Assembly (NCBI GenBank): GCA_025617745.1
Contig: CM046858.1
Span: 31,076,534-31,140,533 of the forward strand
DNA: 64,000 nucleotides
From: Heliocidaris erythrogramma
Lineage: Eukaryota; Echinodermata; Echinoidea; Camarodonta; Echinometridae
Direction: 5' to 3'
A model generated the notes under the pieces. It searched no databases. It saw only the letters and a list, made by a program, of their open reading frames with translations, and was not told where the DNA came from. Below, one piece after another: positions 1 through 10,909 of this stretch. The number at the start of each line of letters is the position of its first letter. Position 1 is the stretch's first letter. Position numbers and translations under genes: made by a program.

Positions 1-341
1 CAATTTCGTGGCATTTTGCCACAAAACATAAGGATTCCCCCAAAAGAAAGCGACTCTTGTTGATGTTGGTTTTTTTACACACGATTTCAATAGCGCACGT
101 TATGCACCGGATGAATTGACCTGGATGAATTTATCAACTCTACCCAGTGACGTCATAGCAGGTCAACCCCGCTTCAATGTTTATCGGTCTGTCTGAAAAA
201 TCTGGCTCAATAAGGGCAATAATCAAGGGTACATTTTATTTCCTAAAATTAATGAAACTTACATTTCAATGTCATTATTTATTTACAAACCATATTTCTT
301 GCAACTGGGGGTCGGAAAAATTCAACATATGAGCTCTTTAA
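1..341. other. Intergenic DNA, no gene seen
   Basis: AT-rich sequence without a convincing exon or RNA gene. A TGACGTCA palindrome at about 147-154 is the only recognisable site, and no neighbouring start codon gives it meaning. Confidence 0.5.
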
Positions 342-763
342 AGACCTCAGCCTGACCCAAAACAACCATATATTGACGTAAAGCTTAGTAAACAAAGAAT
401 ATAATTACCCTGGTTATTCATAAATTTTCGTCTCCGTTTATCCATAAAAAATAAAAAAGATAATTTTTTTGGTCCGCCCCCTCCCTATGGCGTAACACTG
501 CAGGGGGTCGCTAGACGTGTGACGACATGTCATGTATACAGCTCCGAGTGCGTCTACACGATATGTCGTCATCAAATTTTCACCCCTCCCCCCCCCCGCA
601 AAGTAGCGTTCCTCAGAGACGGGGCCCAAACCACCGGGGCTCAACATTCGGGACGCTGTTACTCATTCCACAGGAAACGGAATCTCATGATTTGTTCAGA
701 AAATATATAGCTCCCCGTGGATGAATAAAGGGTATATTTCAAAATTCGGTCAGGCTGAGGTCT
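342..763. mobile_element. TTAA-flanked MITE with perfect 16-bp TIRs
   Basis: The left end AGACCTCAGCCTGACC (342-357) is repeated exactly as its reverse complement at 748-763. TTAA lies immediately outside both ends (338-341 and 764-767), the duplication expected of piggyBac or Kolobok-type DNA transposons; the AG start favours Kolobok. The 422-bp body has no credible coding capacity, so it is non-autonomous. Superfamily is an inference from TSD and terminal bases only. Confidence 0.8.
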
Positions 764-1465
764 TTAAATGGTAATGGTACCTCCTCATCTGGATATTGTA
801 ATGAAATAGTTAAGATTCGAACTGTAATGGTACAAAGCTTTGTACATGTATATTTACTGTTCTCTGCCCTGGTAGAGCAAATGATGCTGTCTCTCCATCA
901 TCAGAGATACGAAATATTTTTATGTGCAATATTCTGATCATTAAATACATGTATATGTAACATTCATATTCAAGACCTTGTTTGTTATAATAAAATGTGG
1001 CCGCATGCACTCTCAGACATTTTATCTCATTGGATGCTTGCCATGCCAATCATGTGAGGTTCGTTCACCTCTCGGCACGGACTCAGCTAATACATTGTTT
1101 CTATTCAATTATATTCCACATACTAAGAATCTTGCTGTTAGATTGGTCAAAAGGTAATCATGTGATAAAACATAGTTTTCCCAATCAATCGACCCGAGAA
1201 GAAAAGTTTGTGACCTTGACGGAATACTTATGTGTTTCGCTGACCTCTTCAGCCCATTACAGAGTCACAATGCGTTAACAATATTTTGGGTACGCGCAAA
1301 ATGAAAGTGCGTGACCTCTACAAATAGTCAAAATGAAAAGTGTGTGACCTTTACGAATAGCTCCTAAAATAAGCGCGCAATGTACACTCGAGTATAATAA
1401 TTCTTGTGATTGTAATTGGTGGTAAAATATTTAGCAATCTTTTGATATTATACACCCTTTGTATT

Positions 1466-1468
<3 letters not shown>

Positions 1469-1497
<29 letters not shown>
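1469..1497. repeat. (CT)n microsatellite
   Basis: About 14 uninterrupted CT units, followed 26 bases later by a separate C run. Confidence 0.9.
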
Positions 1498-1501
<4 letters not shown>

Positions 1502-1523
1502 TTGCTTCCTCTTCACACCCCCT

Positions 1524-1543
1524 CCCCCCCCCCCCCCCCCCCC
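1524..1543. repeat. Homopolymer C run (20 C)
   Basis: Twenty consecutive C residues. Similar C or G runs recur through the window (2148, 16118, 22321, 22920, 23258, 55032, 56580). Confidence 0.9.
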
Positions 1544-2712
1544 GATGTTCCCCTTTCTTTATTTTCTCTTTCAAATTATAAATGACATGTTAATGAGGGA
1601 CGTGTTATAATTCAATGGTAGCATAACATTATTTTTTTTTTTTAATACCCCCATAATTTTTATTTGGATATTCTTTTGTAAATTTTGAGTTCATACATGT
1701 ACACGTACAACTTCAAATGTACATGTATTGTGTTTGCAACCACTGGTAGGCTTTATGGCACAGTTATTCAATTCAGTTTTTCTGTCCCTGATGTTCTAGT
1801 TGATGCATTGTATATTTGTTCAATTGATATCTATAATTTGTAATATTTCTTTGCAAGTAAAATAATAATGAAATATAGAAAAAAACAAATAATATTGTAC
1901 CCCAAGGTAAATTTTCAGTGATGTAAGTTGTGTGTAAGTGGAGTCTGTGTATTGATGAACTGAAAGTGGTGTGTGGTTGATATGATTCATGAATGTCACC
2001 AGTTTGAAATGTTGAGTTTGTGTTTTACAGCTTCCTTTGGGTTAAACTAAGTTTCCAGGGGCAGATTCAGTACATGTACTTTGAAATGCGGGTGGGGGGA
2101 GGGGGATTTTTCAAGCTTGTGCTTATTCAAAATTTCCAGAGAGAATTCCCCCCCCCCCCCCCCGGCTGTTGCCCCTGTATCACCCATGCACCACACACAC
2201 AAATATACATGTAGATCTATATAAAAAAAAAAAATAATAAAAAGGGGTCCCGACCTCATGATCCCCCACCCCCTATCTGATCCCTGGGATGTGTGGCACC
2301 TTATCCTGAGCTACCCCACCCCTTGATCGGCTACAAAGGCTACATGGGGATTTCAAACCCTGGACCATTTCTCAAAAAGTAAACAGAAAATCATGCTGGC
2401 AAACCCATTATTACTTGTTCATTAAGTCTTACAAAAAAAACTCTAGAATGCCCAGAATAAAAGGAATATGCAGGAAGATCATTAAAATTTCCAAAAATGT
2501 AGGCAGCAACACACAAAACAATTCCGACAATTATGACAGAAGGTTCCCTTTTATGGAATGACAAAGGAACTTCATTTAATAGACTTTTCTACTGTGAATC
2601 CAGATCTGTCAACCATATTACCTGAATTCTATTCATTAATCTGTAAACTTGAAAATAAAAATAATAACTGGGAACGCCCCTAAAAATTTTGGAAAATCGG
2701 TCCAGCGATCGA

Positions 2713-2720
2713 TGACGTCA
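2713..2720 (+). promoter_or_regulatory. CRE-like TGACGTCA upstream of the P2X7-like first exon
   Basis: A perfect CRE palindrome 145 bp before the ATG at 2865. The same palindrome stands at 16887-16894 upstream of the THAP exon on the other strand. No clear TATA box is visible. Functional status is a guess from position. Confidence 0.3.
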
Positions 2721-2864
2721 CACACAGAACGCTCGACTCACACAAGCTGGATCAGTATTGATGTGTGTGTGGTATAGGCTATTGAACTTCGTGTAGATCC
2801 CTTCGACTTCGTACCATTTCAGCCCTTCATTTTAGCTTTTTAAAGACAAAATCCTACATCAACG

Positions 2865-3044
2865 ATGGCATCTTCTTCGGACAGCGAGGACACTTATTCA
2901 GGATCAGATATATCTGATTTGGAGCATCAAGTCCCAGAAGAAATTGAAGAGGAATTAGGGGCCCGGCCGTATATGTTTGAGCCAGACATGTCGGATTCTG
3001 GGCAAGATTCTGATGATGACAGAGACGTCCCTGATTTTAACTAG
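2865..3044 (+). CDS. P2X7-like protein, candidate N-terminal exon (59 codons)
   Basis: The frame runs from ATG 2865 to TAG 3042-3044: a Ser/Asp/Glu-rich acidic start, then the segment RPYMFEP, then another acidic stretch. An acidic leader followed by PYxFEP is what I recall at the N terminus of invertebrate proteins named P2X purinoceptor 7-like, which carry only the intracellular zinc-binding domain and no channel. The conserved cysteine-rich part lies in the exon at 11637, so this is probably exon 1. No good GT donor precedes the stop; a slightly shifted frame just before 3060 would end Asn-Ile-Thr-Glu-Asp, so the exon end may be damaged or spliced differently. A separate short protein cannot be excluded. 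Confidence 0.5.
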   Translation: MASSSDSEDTYSGSDISDLEHQVPEEIEEELGARPYMFEPDMSDSGQDSDDDRDVPDFN

Positions 3045-3068
3045 AAATATCACTGAAGATGATGATTA

Positions 3069-3873
3069 ATACCCCCGCCCCGTGACAACAGCCTTTCTTG
3101 ACTTTTGGTCGAAAACTGAGGAAGTAGTTCGATCCGCAAGATTTTTCCCTGATTTACTGCCATAGATATGCTGTTTCCATGGCAACGCAGCTTCCGACAC
3201 ATCAAAAAAATATGTTGTACACATCTTCCCAGTAAGACCAATGTGTGTACCAAAGTTCATGACTTTCGGTCAAAAACTGAGGAAGTAGTTCGATCCGCAA
3301 GGCGTTTGCTTGATTTTCTGCCATAAATATGCCGTTACCATGGCAACGCAGATTCCGACTCATCCGAAAAATATGTCTTGCACATCTTCCCACCAAGACC
3401 AATGTGTGTACCAAATTTCACGACTTTCGGTCAAAAACTGAGGAAGTAGTTCGATCCGCAAGGTGTTTCCTTGATTTTCTGCCATAAATATGCCGTCACC
3501 ATGGCAATGCAGATTCCGACTCATCCGAAAAATATGTCTTGCACATCTTCCCACCAAGACCAATGTGTGTACCAAATTTCTTGACTTTCGGTCAAAAACT
3601 GAGGAAGTAGTTTGATCCGCAAGCTGTTTTCCTTGATTTTCTGCCATAAATATGCCGTTACCATGGCAACGCAGATTCCGACTCATCCGAAAAATATGTC
3701 TTGCACATCTTCCCACCAAGACCAATGTGTGTACCAAGTTTCATGACTTTCGGTCAAAAACTGAGGAAGTAGTTCGATCCCCAAGATTTGCAACGGACCG
3801 ACCGACCGCCCGCCCGCCTAACCATCCACTGATTCCTATATACCCCCTTCAAACTTCGTTTGGCGGGGGTATA
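3069..3873 (+). mobile_element. Hairpin-ended element with 161-bp internal tandem repeats
   Basis: It starts ATACCCCCGCC (3069-3079) and ends GGCGGGGGTAT, an 11-bp inverted repeat. Inside are about 4.7 tandem copies of a 161-bp unit, whose GACTTTyGGTC marker begins near 3100, 3261, 3422, 3583 and 3744. A short GACC/CCGC simple repeat follows (3796-3820). The 3' tip forms a hairpin, TATACCCCC pairing with GGGGGTATA around CTTCAAACTTCGTTTGGC. A truncated copy lies at 45851-46134 and a related element with CCCCGCC ends at 50206-50768. Frames running through the repeats are by-products. Confidence 0.75.
3100..3790. repeat. 161-bp tandem repeat, about 4.7 copies
   Basis: Each unit contains the GAGGAAGTAGTTCGATCC block, a GCCATAAATATGCCGTTACC block and an ACCAATGTGTGTACCA block at constant spacing. 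Units 2 to 5 are closely similar; the first is the most diverged. Confidence 0.85.
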
Positions 3874-6206
3874 ATAACAAAGAGGATATCGACGGGAGAC
3901 TTGGGAATAACAACTGGTATTTCATTTTTGATAATAAATTACCCATTAGAGTTTAATTCACGCATATCCACGTATTATGAATCTTGTTTATGCTTGCAAA
4001 TTGCCCGAAAGGCTGAGCTGATACTTCGCTGATCGAGGCAGTGAGCAGGGGTACACGCCGCAGCGTTTGGTCGTTCGCCTGCTGACCCTGCCTGGGCTTG
4101 CGCTTGGGCAGTTTTACTGGTGCATGGGGTGGTAGCGTTTGATTCTTGTAAATTCTAAGATTGATATCCAGAAAACTCTTAGCTCTCCTGTTATCTTGCT
4201 TGTTTTCTTTGTGCTGCTACACTAAGTAAGTGTAGGTACCGTTATAGTTGACAATATATATGATCTTCTTCTTCTTCTTCTCCCTCCGCTTCTCCGAGAT
4301 CAGCAACAGATTATTGCATGTAGTTAGACTTAAGAGATAATTGTAATTTTAGTAAAGTACTAATTTGGTGAAACCGTACCAACGTATGGCTAGAGTTCCC
4401 AAGTCTGTGCGTAAGCATAATTCCGCAATTATAATCAAACCAACACCCAACAAAAACAATTTTTTTTGTCTTTATTATAGCAATAGAAAAAAGTTCTTTT
4501 TTCAGTGATTTTATTTACAAGTCTCCAAACGTGTTTCATGTCAAAAATCTCAAACCTGAGTGTAAAATAAATGACTGCGCAGAGATCGCCCCCATTGTTT
4601 TTGCAATGTCCAAATGACACATAGACAAATTAAATAGTATAGACGAAAAGGTAGCACCCGCGGATTTGCCTCATATAAGCTACAGCGTCACCATTCAATC
4701 TAAGCGTATTTAGGCTCCGCCCCACGAGAGACATTTCATATCTCCCGAAGCCCCTATTAGCATAAAAATCCGATTTCACTTCATGCATTATTTATTTTTG
4801 CTTTGCGTATCCCGACAATAATCAGCTCTGATTGGACATTACCTCATGAATATTACAATTATCCCAAAGAATTAATCGACAACAAATATGACCTTTTTCG
4901 TCACTTCCGCTGTGTGTAAAGTCAATGTAATGACGTCACCCGCACAAAGTGTGAATTTCTTGTGAAAAATTTAACGGTGAGTACAACTATAATTACGCTT
5001 AAATTTCATAAATAGAATAACATTCATATGAATTACTACCAATGTGACGGATCTCCCGGAATTTCTGTACATTTTGAAGGTATTTGAAAGTACTGTATGC
5101 TATGAAAATGATGCCAATCTGTTGTGAAACTTTCATTACATTTTCTATCGTTCTGAGCTTATGTTTCAGCTCGATTGCCATTACCACCCCTGCCACTCTC
5201 GACAGCTTACCGGGAGTTTCGGGCGGGACCGTGTCATAAAATCAATCATCCCCATCAATTTCAATGACAGAGATCCAAACTAACTGTTGGAACGAAAATA
5301 TCTAGTATGACTCAAATGTGACATTAACATATTAACTAGGACCAGGTGGCTTGTCGAGATTAATTTCGTTTTTCAAGCTCTGGCGGCCTCTGCCTGGTGT
5401 GAAGATTTCAGCAGTTCACAAGTTCCATGTCCATGACAATGATTTTGATTTTAAGATAGAGTAGAACTTAGACTTATCGTAGATCTGCATTTCAAATTTA
5501 GTTAATTAGGTCAAACTTCTTTGAAAAGTCGGTTATCTAAGTTAGATGTAGACATAGAGTCTAGATCTAGTTAAGCTAGATCTGACAGTTAGACCTAACA
5601 AGTTAGTCTAGAATAGATGTAGGGAGGCTCGACCTCTAACTGTTATACCTAAGTTAGATCTTATACTTACACAAATGTCTAACTAGTAATTGTTAGATCT
5701 ATCTAGGCCTACTGATGATTTTATTTTAATTTTTTTGTAGGGCCTATATTATTGGTTTATTCATTTATATATATTTTTTCAGATGTGAGGCCTAGCCAGT
5801 CATTGACGTAGGCCTAGGTCTTGTCTTGGCAATTCCTAGAATCTACATAGTCGTACTAGACAGTCTACTAGATCTGATCTAGACTCCTACTCGGTGGTCC
5901 AAGTCTAGATTTTCTAGATCTAGTATAACGTACATGTACATGATACATCTAATCGTAATAGTTAGACATAGTCCTAGACATAGACTAGTCCTGCTAGGGT
6001 AAAGCACATTACTAGCCTAATAAAAGAAAGCCTGGTCAGTGATTGAATTATGGTGGGGGGGGGGGTGGTCCTGGTCTAGTCTAAAAATCAATAAAAGTTT
6101 AGAATACTTATAGGGTCCTTTGATATTAGTAGAACAAATACATTATAAATATACGTTGTGTTAAAAAATAGTGGATGATGGAATACACAATTGAAAAAAT
6201 GACACA
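3874..6206. other. No gene seen; AT-rich DNA with a CTAG-rich patch
   Basis: No exon or RNA gene supported. At 4709-4775 a segment (GCTCCGCC, GAGACATTT, CCCGAAGCCCCTATTA) is repeated in inverted, diverged form at about 9560-9625. From about 5440 to 6010 the sequence is packed with CTAG and AGATCT words. A G11 run lies near 6055 and an (ATT)n run at about 6207-6231 is the tail of the adjacent LINE. Confidence 0.5.
5440..6010. repeat. CTAG/TAGATC-rich low-complexity region
   Basis: About 570 bp built largely from short words such as CTAGATCTAG, TAGTCTAGA and GTTAGATC, with roughly twenty CTAG tetramers. No fixed period is obvious by eye. Confidence 0.65.
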
Positions 6207-6293
6207 GATTATTATTATTATTATTATTATTACTTATAACGCGCTTTTCCCATTAGGCTCAAAGCGCTTACAATAAATTAAATCATCTACAAA

Positions 6294-7463
6294 CTATAAA
6301 CTATCGAAAAGATGTGTTTTTAATGCCTTTCTGAAAATTATTACTGATGAAGACTTTCTAATAGAAAGTGGCAAATCATTCCAGTATTTTGAAGCTGACA
6401 CAGTAAACGTTCTATCACCAGCTAATGTTCGAGTTACTGAATATGTGAGGCGGAGAGGGTCACTGGCGGACCTTAGTAATCTAGTGGGCTTGTATAAACT
6501 CAGACAGTTAATTAAATACTCTGGAGCCTGGTTATTAAGTATTTTGTAGACAAACAAGAGTAATTTGAAAATTATTCTTTGCTTCAAAGGAAGCCAATGT
6601 AGTGAGTTCAAGAGTGGTTGAGAAGGGTGGTCTCGAGAAACCTGTAAAATTAATCGTGCTGCCCAATTTTGTAATCGTTGAATACGAATCAACTGATTAG
6701 AGGGAATCGTAGAAAGGAGTCCATTGCAGTAATCAATACGAGATAAAACTAGAGAACGGACAGCATTGTGACAAGCAGACTGATCGATGAACCTTCTGAT
6801 TCTAGAAATGCTCCTTAAATAAAAAGTAACTGTTTTACAGATGTAAGAGATATGATGTGACATCGACATACACGGATCAAACATAACACCAAGGTTTCTT
6901 ATTGTTTCTGAAGGTCTTATGAGTGTGCCACCAACATCTAACTGAACATTTGGAAGACTGCGCAGGTTGTAAGCAGAAGCAGCAACAAAAAATTCAGTCT
7001 TTGAATCATTCAATTTTAACTTATTCACCACCATCCACTCTCTTATATCTGATATACAATTCTGAAGTGTAACAAGTGCATTATCAAGAGCTTCAGGAGT
7101 CTTAGGATCAAAAGAAATATATAATTGTATGCCATCAGCATAAAGGTGATAATTAATACCATGATATCGAATGATGTCACCAACAGGGAGAGTATATACT
7201 GAATATGCTATGGGTCCCACTATTGACCCCTGCGGGAGTCCAAATTCTAGAGTTGTGGGATTTGACAATGTGCTGCCAATGTCAACTTGTGAAGACCATC
7301 CAGACAGGTATGATTTGAACCATGATGAAACTGTTGACCTAACACCTATTCTATTGAATAAACGAGATATGAAAATGTGATGATCTATTGTATCAAATGC
7401 TGCTGATAAATCTAACAGCACTACAAACACTACATTATTTGAGTCAAGAGAAAACATTGTCAT
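6294..7463 (-). pseudogene. LINE reverse transcriptase, palm to C terminus (catalytic site mutated)
   Basis: The 389-codon frame opens with LLDLSAAFDTIDH (RT motif A with its catalytic Asp), then GLPQGSIVGP (motif B), then LYADGIQLY where motif C should be YADD. The second catalytic Asp is Gly (GGC instead of GAC), so the enzyme should be dead even apart from the frameshift. The C-terminal third shows SRIDYCNGLL and the RLQNWAARLI block typical of L2/CR1 elements, ending HLFDSL near 6294. It continues the preceding frame, which it overlaps at 7444-7463 after a one-base indel. Confidence 0.85.
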
Positions 7464-8676
7464 TTTTCACTTTGATTAGAGCTGACTCAGTACTGTGACT
7501 TGACCTGTAGGCAGATTGGAGAGAATCAAAAAGATTATTAGATTCGATATGATGAACCAATTGTGTACATGCTGCTTTCTCAATAAGTTTACCCAAAAAT
7601 GTTAAGTTTGAGACTGGCCTATAATTACTGAGATCATTTTGGTCCAAGCCTGGTTTCTTCAAAAGTGGTTTGATGATTGCAAAATGTGCTTCCTTGGGGA
7701 AAACACCTGTGGAAAGAGTTTGATTTACTACATTTGTGAGCAAAGGTAATACATGAATAAGATTCTCTTTCAAAAGCCAAGTTGGAATAGGGTCAAGGCG
7801 ACAGGACTTAGTAGCTGATGACAAAATGATTCTGGACACTTCTGACTGAGTAAGCAACTGAAAATCTGCAAAAAGAGGAATGTTTTGATTTTCAGTGTCA
7901 CTAAACTGAATATTACTAGGTCCAATACTGGCATCTAGTTCGCTTCTTATTCTTTTTATCTTATTTACAAAAAATGAAGAAAACTGATTAGATAATCTGA
8001 GTGCAGAATCGTATAAGGGAAGTTGAATCAACTTCTTATTCAGAAGTGAATGAATAATCTGATAAACCTCCTTGGCAGAACAAGAACTCAGCTTATCTTT
8101 CAAGAAATTTTCTTTAGCAATATCAATGATATGGCATGTATTCCTACTAGCTTCTTTGAACAATGTGCGATCTGAGTCTAGTCTTGTCTTTCTCCATTTT
8201 CGTTCAGCTTTACGGCGGTGCTGACGAGCAGCAACCACAGACTCATTGAACCAAGGTCTGCGTAATTTCAACGGACGAGAATTGGTTGAAGATGGTGCGC
8301 AGGTATCAAGTACCTTAGTGATACCAGAAACATACCAATCAAAAAGAGATATACTATCTAATTCTTTAGGTTGAGATGAAACTAAATGACTTAGGGCATT
8401 AGTAAATTGAACTTTATCAATCTTGCGATAGTTGCGTAGGGAAGAAGTAACAGAGACTGGCCCTGATTTCTGATGAGCCAGTAAGAAACAAATCATGTAA
8501 TGATCAGAGACGCAAGTATCAACTGTATGACAGTGTAGAATAAATGAATCATCTCTTGTAAAAACCAGATCTAGAGTGTGACCAAGGTTATGTGTTGGAC
8601 CCTGGACATGTTGTAGAAAACAGGGTAAAACAATCGAAGATAACGTGGAGAAATAATCAAGCAGATGGTGAGCAAA
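7444..8676 (-). pseudogene. LINE endonuclease end and RT fingers
   Basis: The frame is open from about 8676 down to a stop at 7444. It begins with the end of an apurinic-type endonuclease (HTLDLVFTR, then SDHY), passes a linker rich in Arg and Lys, and enters the RT fingers (FAIIKPLLKK, then NYRPVSNLTFLGK, then HSTESALIKVK). A frameshift at about 7450 then moves the palm into another frame. A stop lies immediately upstream of 8677, and the upstream DNA to about 8790 shows only hints of more endonuclease. Confidence 0.8.
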
Positions 8677-8790
8677 TCTGTTTTATATCGGCTGGGCAGC
8701 ATAGTTGCTGATTTCATCACATAAACTGTGAACATGGTAAATTATATTATCGTGAGAAGCTATGTAATTAAAATTGGTTTTATGAACATT

Positions 8791-9846
8791 CAACTAGCAG
8801 TAATCCAATAGTACATGTATTTTTTTACTTTTTTTTTGCAATGAATCAAATCTAACTGCAGATAGAGTGATGAAACAGGACATGAGGGAGATATAGAGTA
8901 TGAGAGAGTTAAGAGATTATGAGAGAGATAACTTGTGAGATGATATAATGTGAAAGGAAACGATGTGAGATAGTGAGAGAGATAGGAAGAAAAAGGGAAA
9001 GAAAGTTTCCAATATCTCTGCCCCCCCCCCCCTTGACGCATGAGTTTGTGATTCTTTTTGAGGAGGAGGAGAAAGAGAGAGAGAGAGCTGGTAAGTCTGG
9101 CCCTAGCCTAGGGGTGGGGGCCGGGAGTTCAATTCCAAGTTTGCTAAAAAACAAACCAACAAAAAAGAAAAATAATTATATATATATATTTTAATTACTG
9201 TCAGAAGTTCTCACATATGGATTTGTTTCTTGTGACACAGCTTAACCAAGTTTGATTTCATATTTATTTTTCAACAGTGAATTGAAGTACGGCACGTAGC
9301 TTCTCACTGTTTATCATTACTAGTATTATAATTATATGTGACCCGCCGCCTCAAAACCTACAATAAGTCGCACGGACCACAACGTAGCAAACAGCCCAAA
9401 ATCCATATCATGAATACATTAACAACATGAATAAATTAAGTGTACTTGACCTCTCTCAATGCGCATGCTCGACGCTGACCCGCGTTTTTGTGTTTGTTGC
9501 GTGAAGAGCATGTATGGATGTTGGAAGCATCTTAAGAAATGAATAATTCATAGTATGTTAATAGGGGCTTCGGGCGCGTTCAAATCGTGTTCAAATGTCT
9601 CTGACAAAATGGCGGAGCTTTAGGTGCCTGAAATGACCAAGCCGCCTTTCCTTTTGAAAATGGCATTGTTGTTGGTCAAATTTTGATGAAATGAATTAAT
9701 TGAAATTAAGCATTAATAGAGTGTAAAGCTAAAGTTTAGTTCAATTATCAGGTCAAATCTTGTGCAGACATTTCATAAGGCTTCCAATCATATAGTCTTC
9801 ATGATCAGCGCACAGTGGAGCATTATTCTTTGATTATTTTACGCTA
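8791..9846. other. No gene seen; GA-rich tract and diverged repeat pieces
   Basis: From about 8871 to 9110 the + strand is rich in GAGA and AGAG words with a C12 run near 9021. From 9349 a TGTGACCCGCCGCC segment and the inverted partner of 4709-4775 follow. No exon is supported. Confidence 0.5.
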
Positions 9847-9923
9847 ATATAAAAATGTAATAAATCTGAGTAGGGGAAACTGACCAGAAATATATAATGA
9901 AGTGAAAAATGAGCAAAGAAAAC

Positions 9924-9998
9924 GGGATTCCAGCGGGACTTGAACCCGAGACCTCCGGATTGCTAGACCGGCGCTCTACCGACTGAGCTATGGAATAC
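9924..9998 (-). tRNA. tRNA-like unit 1, anticodon AGC (Ala-like)
   Basis: Read on the - strand it has an A box (TAGCTCAGTCGG), the loop CTAGCAA giving anticodon AGC, and a T arm with B box GGTTCAAGTCC. The acceptor stem GTATTCC/GGAATCC has one mismatch and the anticodon stem a T-T mismatch, so it may be a tRNA-derived repeat rather than a working tRNA gene. No CCA is encoded and no clean oligo-T terminator follows on the - strand. Confidence 0.65.
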
Positions 9999-10213
9999 CC
10001 CAGTACGTGTTCGTCCCAGAAACCCCATAGTTTTCAATGCTCGTGTGGTCAGAAGCTATAGAAACCAGACATAAACCCGAAGGATCGTAATCAACTTGGG
10101 GATAAATGCGTGGGATCACGATTAGGTGATGCAGCTTTTTGTATATTTAATAAATTTGAGTAGGGGAAACTGACCAGAAATGTATAATGAAGTGAAAAAT
10201 GAGCAAAGAAAAC

Positions 10214-10288
10214 GGGATTCCAGCGGGACTTGAACCCGAGACCTCCGGATTGCTAGACCGGCGCTCTACCGACTGAGCTATGGAATAC
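10214..10288 (-). tRNA. tRNA-like unit 2, anticodon AGC (Ala-like)
   Basis: Identical to unit 1 over the folded part, including the acceptor mismatch. It lies 290 bp downstream in the same orientation, within the tandem array. Confidence 0.65.
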
Positions 10289-10502
10289 CCCAGTACGTGT
10301 TCGTCCCAGAAACCCCATAGTTTTCAATGCTCGTGTGGTCAGAAGCTATAGAAACCAGACATAACCCGAAGGATCGTAATCAACTTGGGGATAAATGCGT
10401 GGGATCACGGTTAGGTGATGCAGCTTTTTGTATATTTAATAAATTTGAGTAGGGGAAACTGACCAGAAATATATAATGAAGTGAAAAATGAGCAAAGAAA
10501 AC

Positions 10503-10577
10503 GGGATTCCAGCGGGACTTGAACCCGAGACCTCCGGATTGCTAGACCGGCGCTCTACCGACTGAGCTATGGAATAC
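10503..10577 (-). tRNA. tRNA-like unit 3, anticodon AGC (Ala-like)
   Basis: Identical folded part to units 1 and 2. The conserved A and B boxes would allow RNA polymerase III transcription toward lower coordinates. Confidence 0.65.
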
Positions 10578-10792
10578 CCCAGTACGTGTTCGTCCCAGAA
10601 ACCCCATAGTTTTCAATGCTCGTGTGGTCAGAAGCTATAGAAACCAGACATAAACCCGAAGGATCGTAATCAACTTGGGGATAAATGCGTGGGATCACGA
10701 TTAGGTGATGCAGCTTTTTGTATATTTAATAAATTTGAGTAGGGGAAACTGACCAGAAATATATAATGAAGTGAAAAATGAGCAAAGAAAAC

Positions 10793-10867
10793 GGGATTCC
10801 AGCGGGACTTGAACCCGAGACCTCCGGATTGCTAGACCGGCGCTCTACCGACTGAGCTATGGAATAC
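10793..10867 (-). tRNA. tRNA-like unit 4, anticodon AGC (Ala-like)
   Basis: Same sequence as the other three. Only seven bases separate it from the 22-base T run that ends the array, so on the - strand it lacks the upstream spacer present in the others. Confidence 0.65.
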
Positions 10868-10909
10868 CCCAGTATTTTTTTTTTTTTTTTTTTTTTCATA
10901 TAAAAATGT

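Larger units (their letters stand above)
764..2540. other. Intergenic DNA with simple repeats
   Basis: No supported gene. It contains a (CT)n run, a 20-base C run and a 16-base C run at 2148-2163, otherwise AT-rich unique-looking sequence. Short open frames here have no recognisable similarity. Confidence 0.5.
6207..8790 (-). mobile_element. 5'-truncated non-LTR retrotransposon (L2/CR1 group)
   Basis: Read on the - strand, the C-terminal end of an endonuclease domain (SDHY near 8500) is followed by a reverse transcriptase, then a 3' UTR with a GCGCTTTGAGCC block, ending in (AAT)n at 6207. This order and the microsatellite tail are usual for the L2/CR1 group. Everything before the end of the endonuclease is missing. 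A stop just upstream of 8677, a frameshift near 7450 and a catalytic substitution make it inactive. Confidence 0.85.
9847..10909. repeat. Four-copy tandem array of a 290-bp tRNA-containing unit, flanked by a 12-bp duplication
   Basis: The tRNA blocks start at 9924, 10214, 10503 and 10793, so the periods are 290, 289 and 290 bp. Each unit holds the tRNA-like block plus a conserved spacer (AATAAATyTGAGTAGGGG, then GACCAGAAATATATAATG). The last unit stops shortly after the tRNA block and runs into 22 T residues (10875-10896). ATATAAAAATGT stands at both 9847-9858 and 10898-10909, as expected for a target-site duplication. Units differ from each other by only a few bases. Confidence 0.9.

Noticed and set aside
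3360..4032. Open frames on both strands across the 161-bp repeats, also seen at 45738-46170
   Set aside because: They arise because the repeat unit lacks stops in some phases. The same peptide recurs with each unit and in each copy of the element; no protein family matches.
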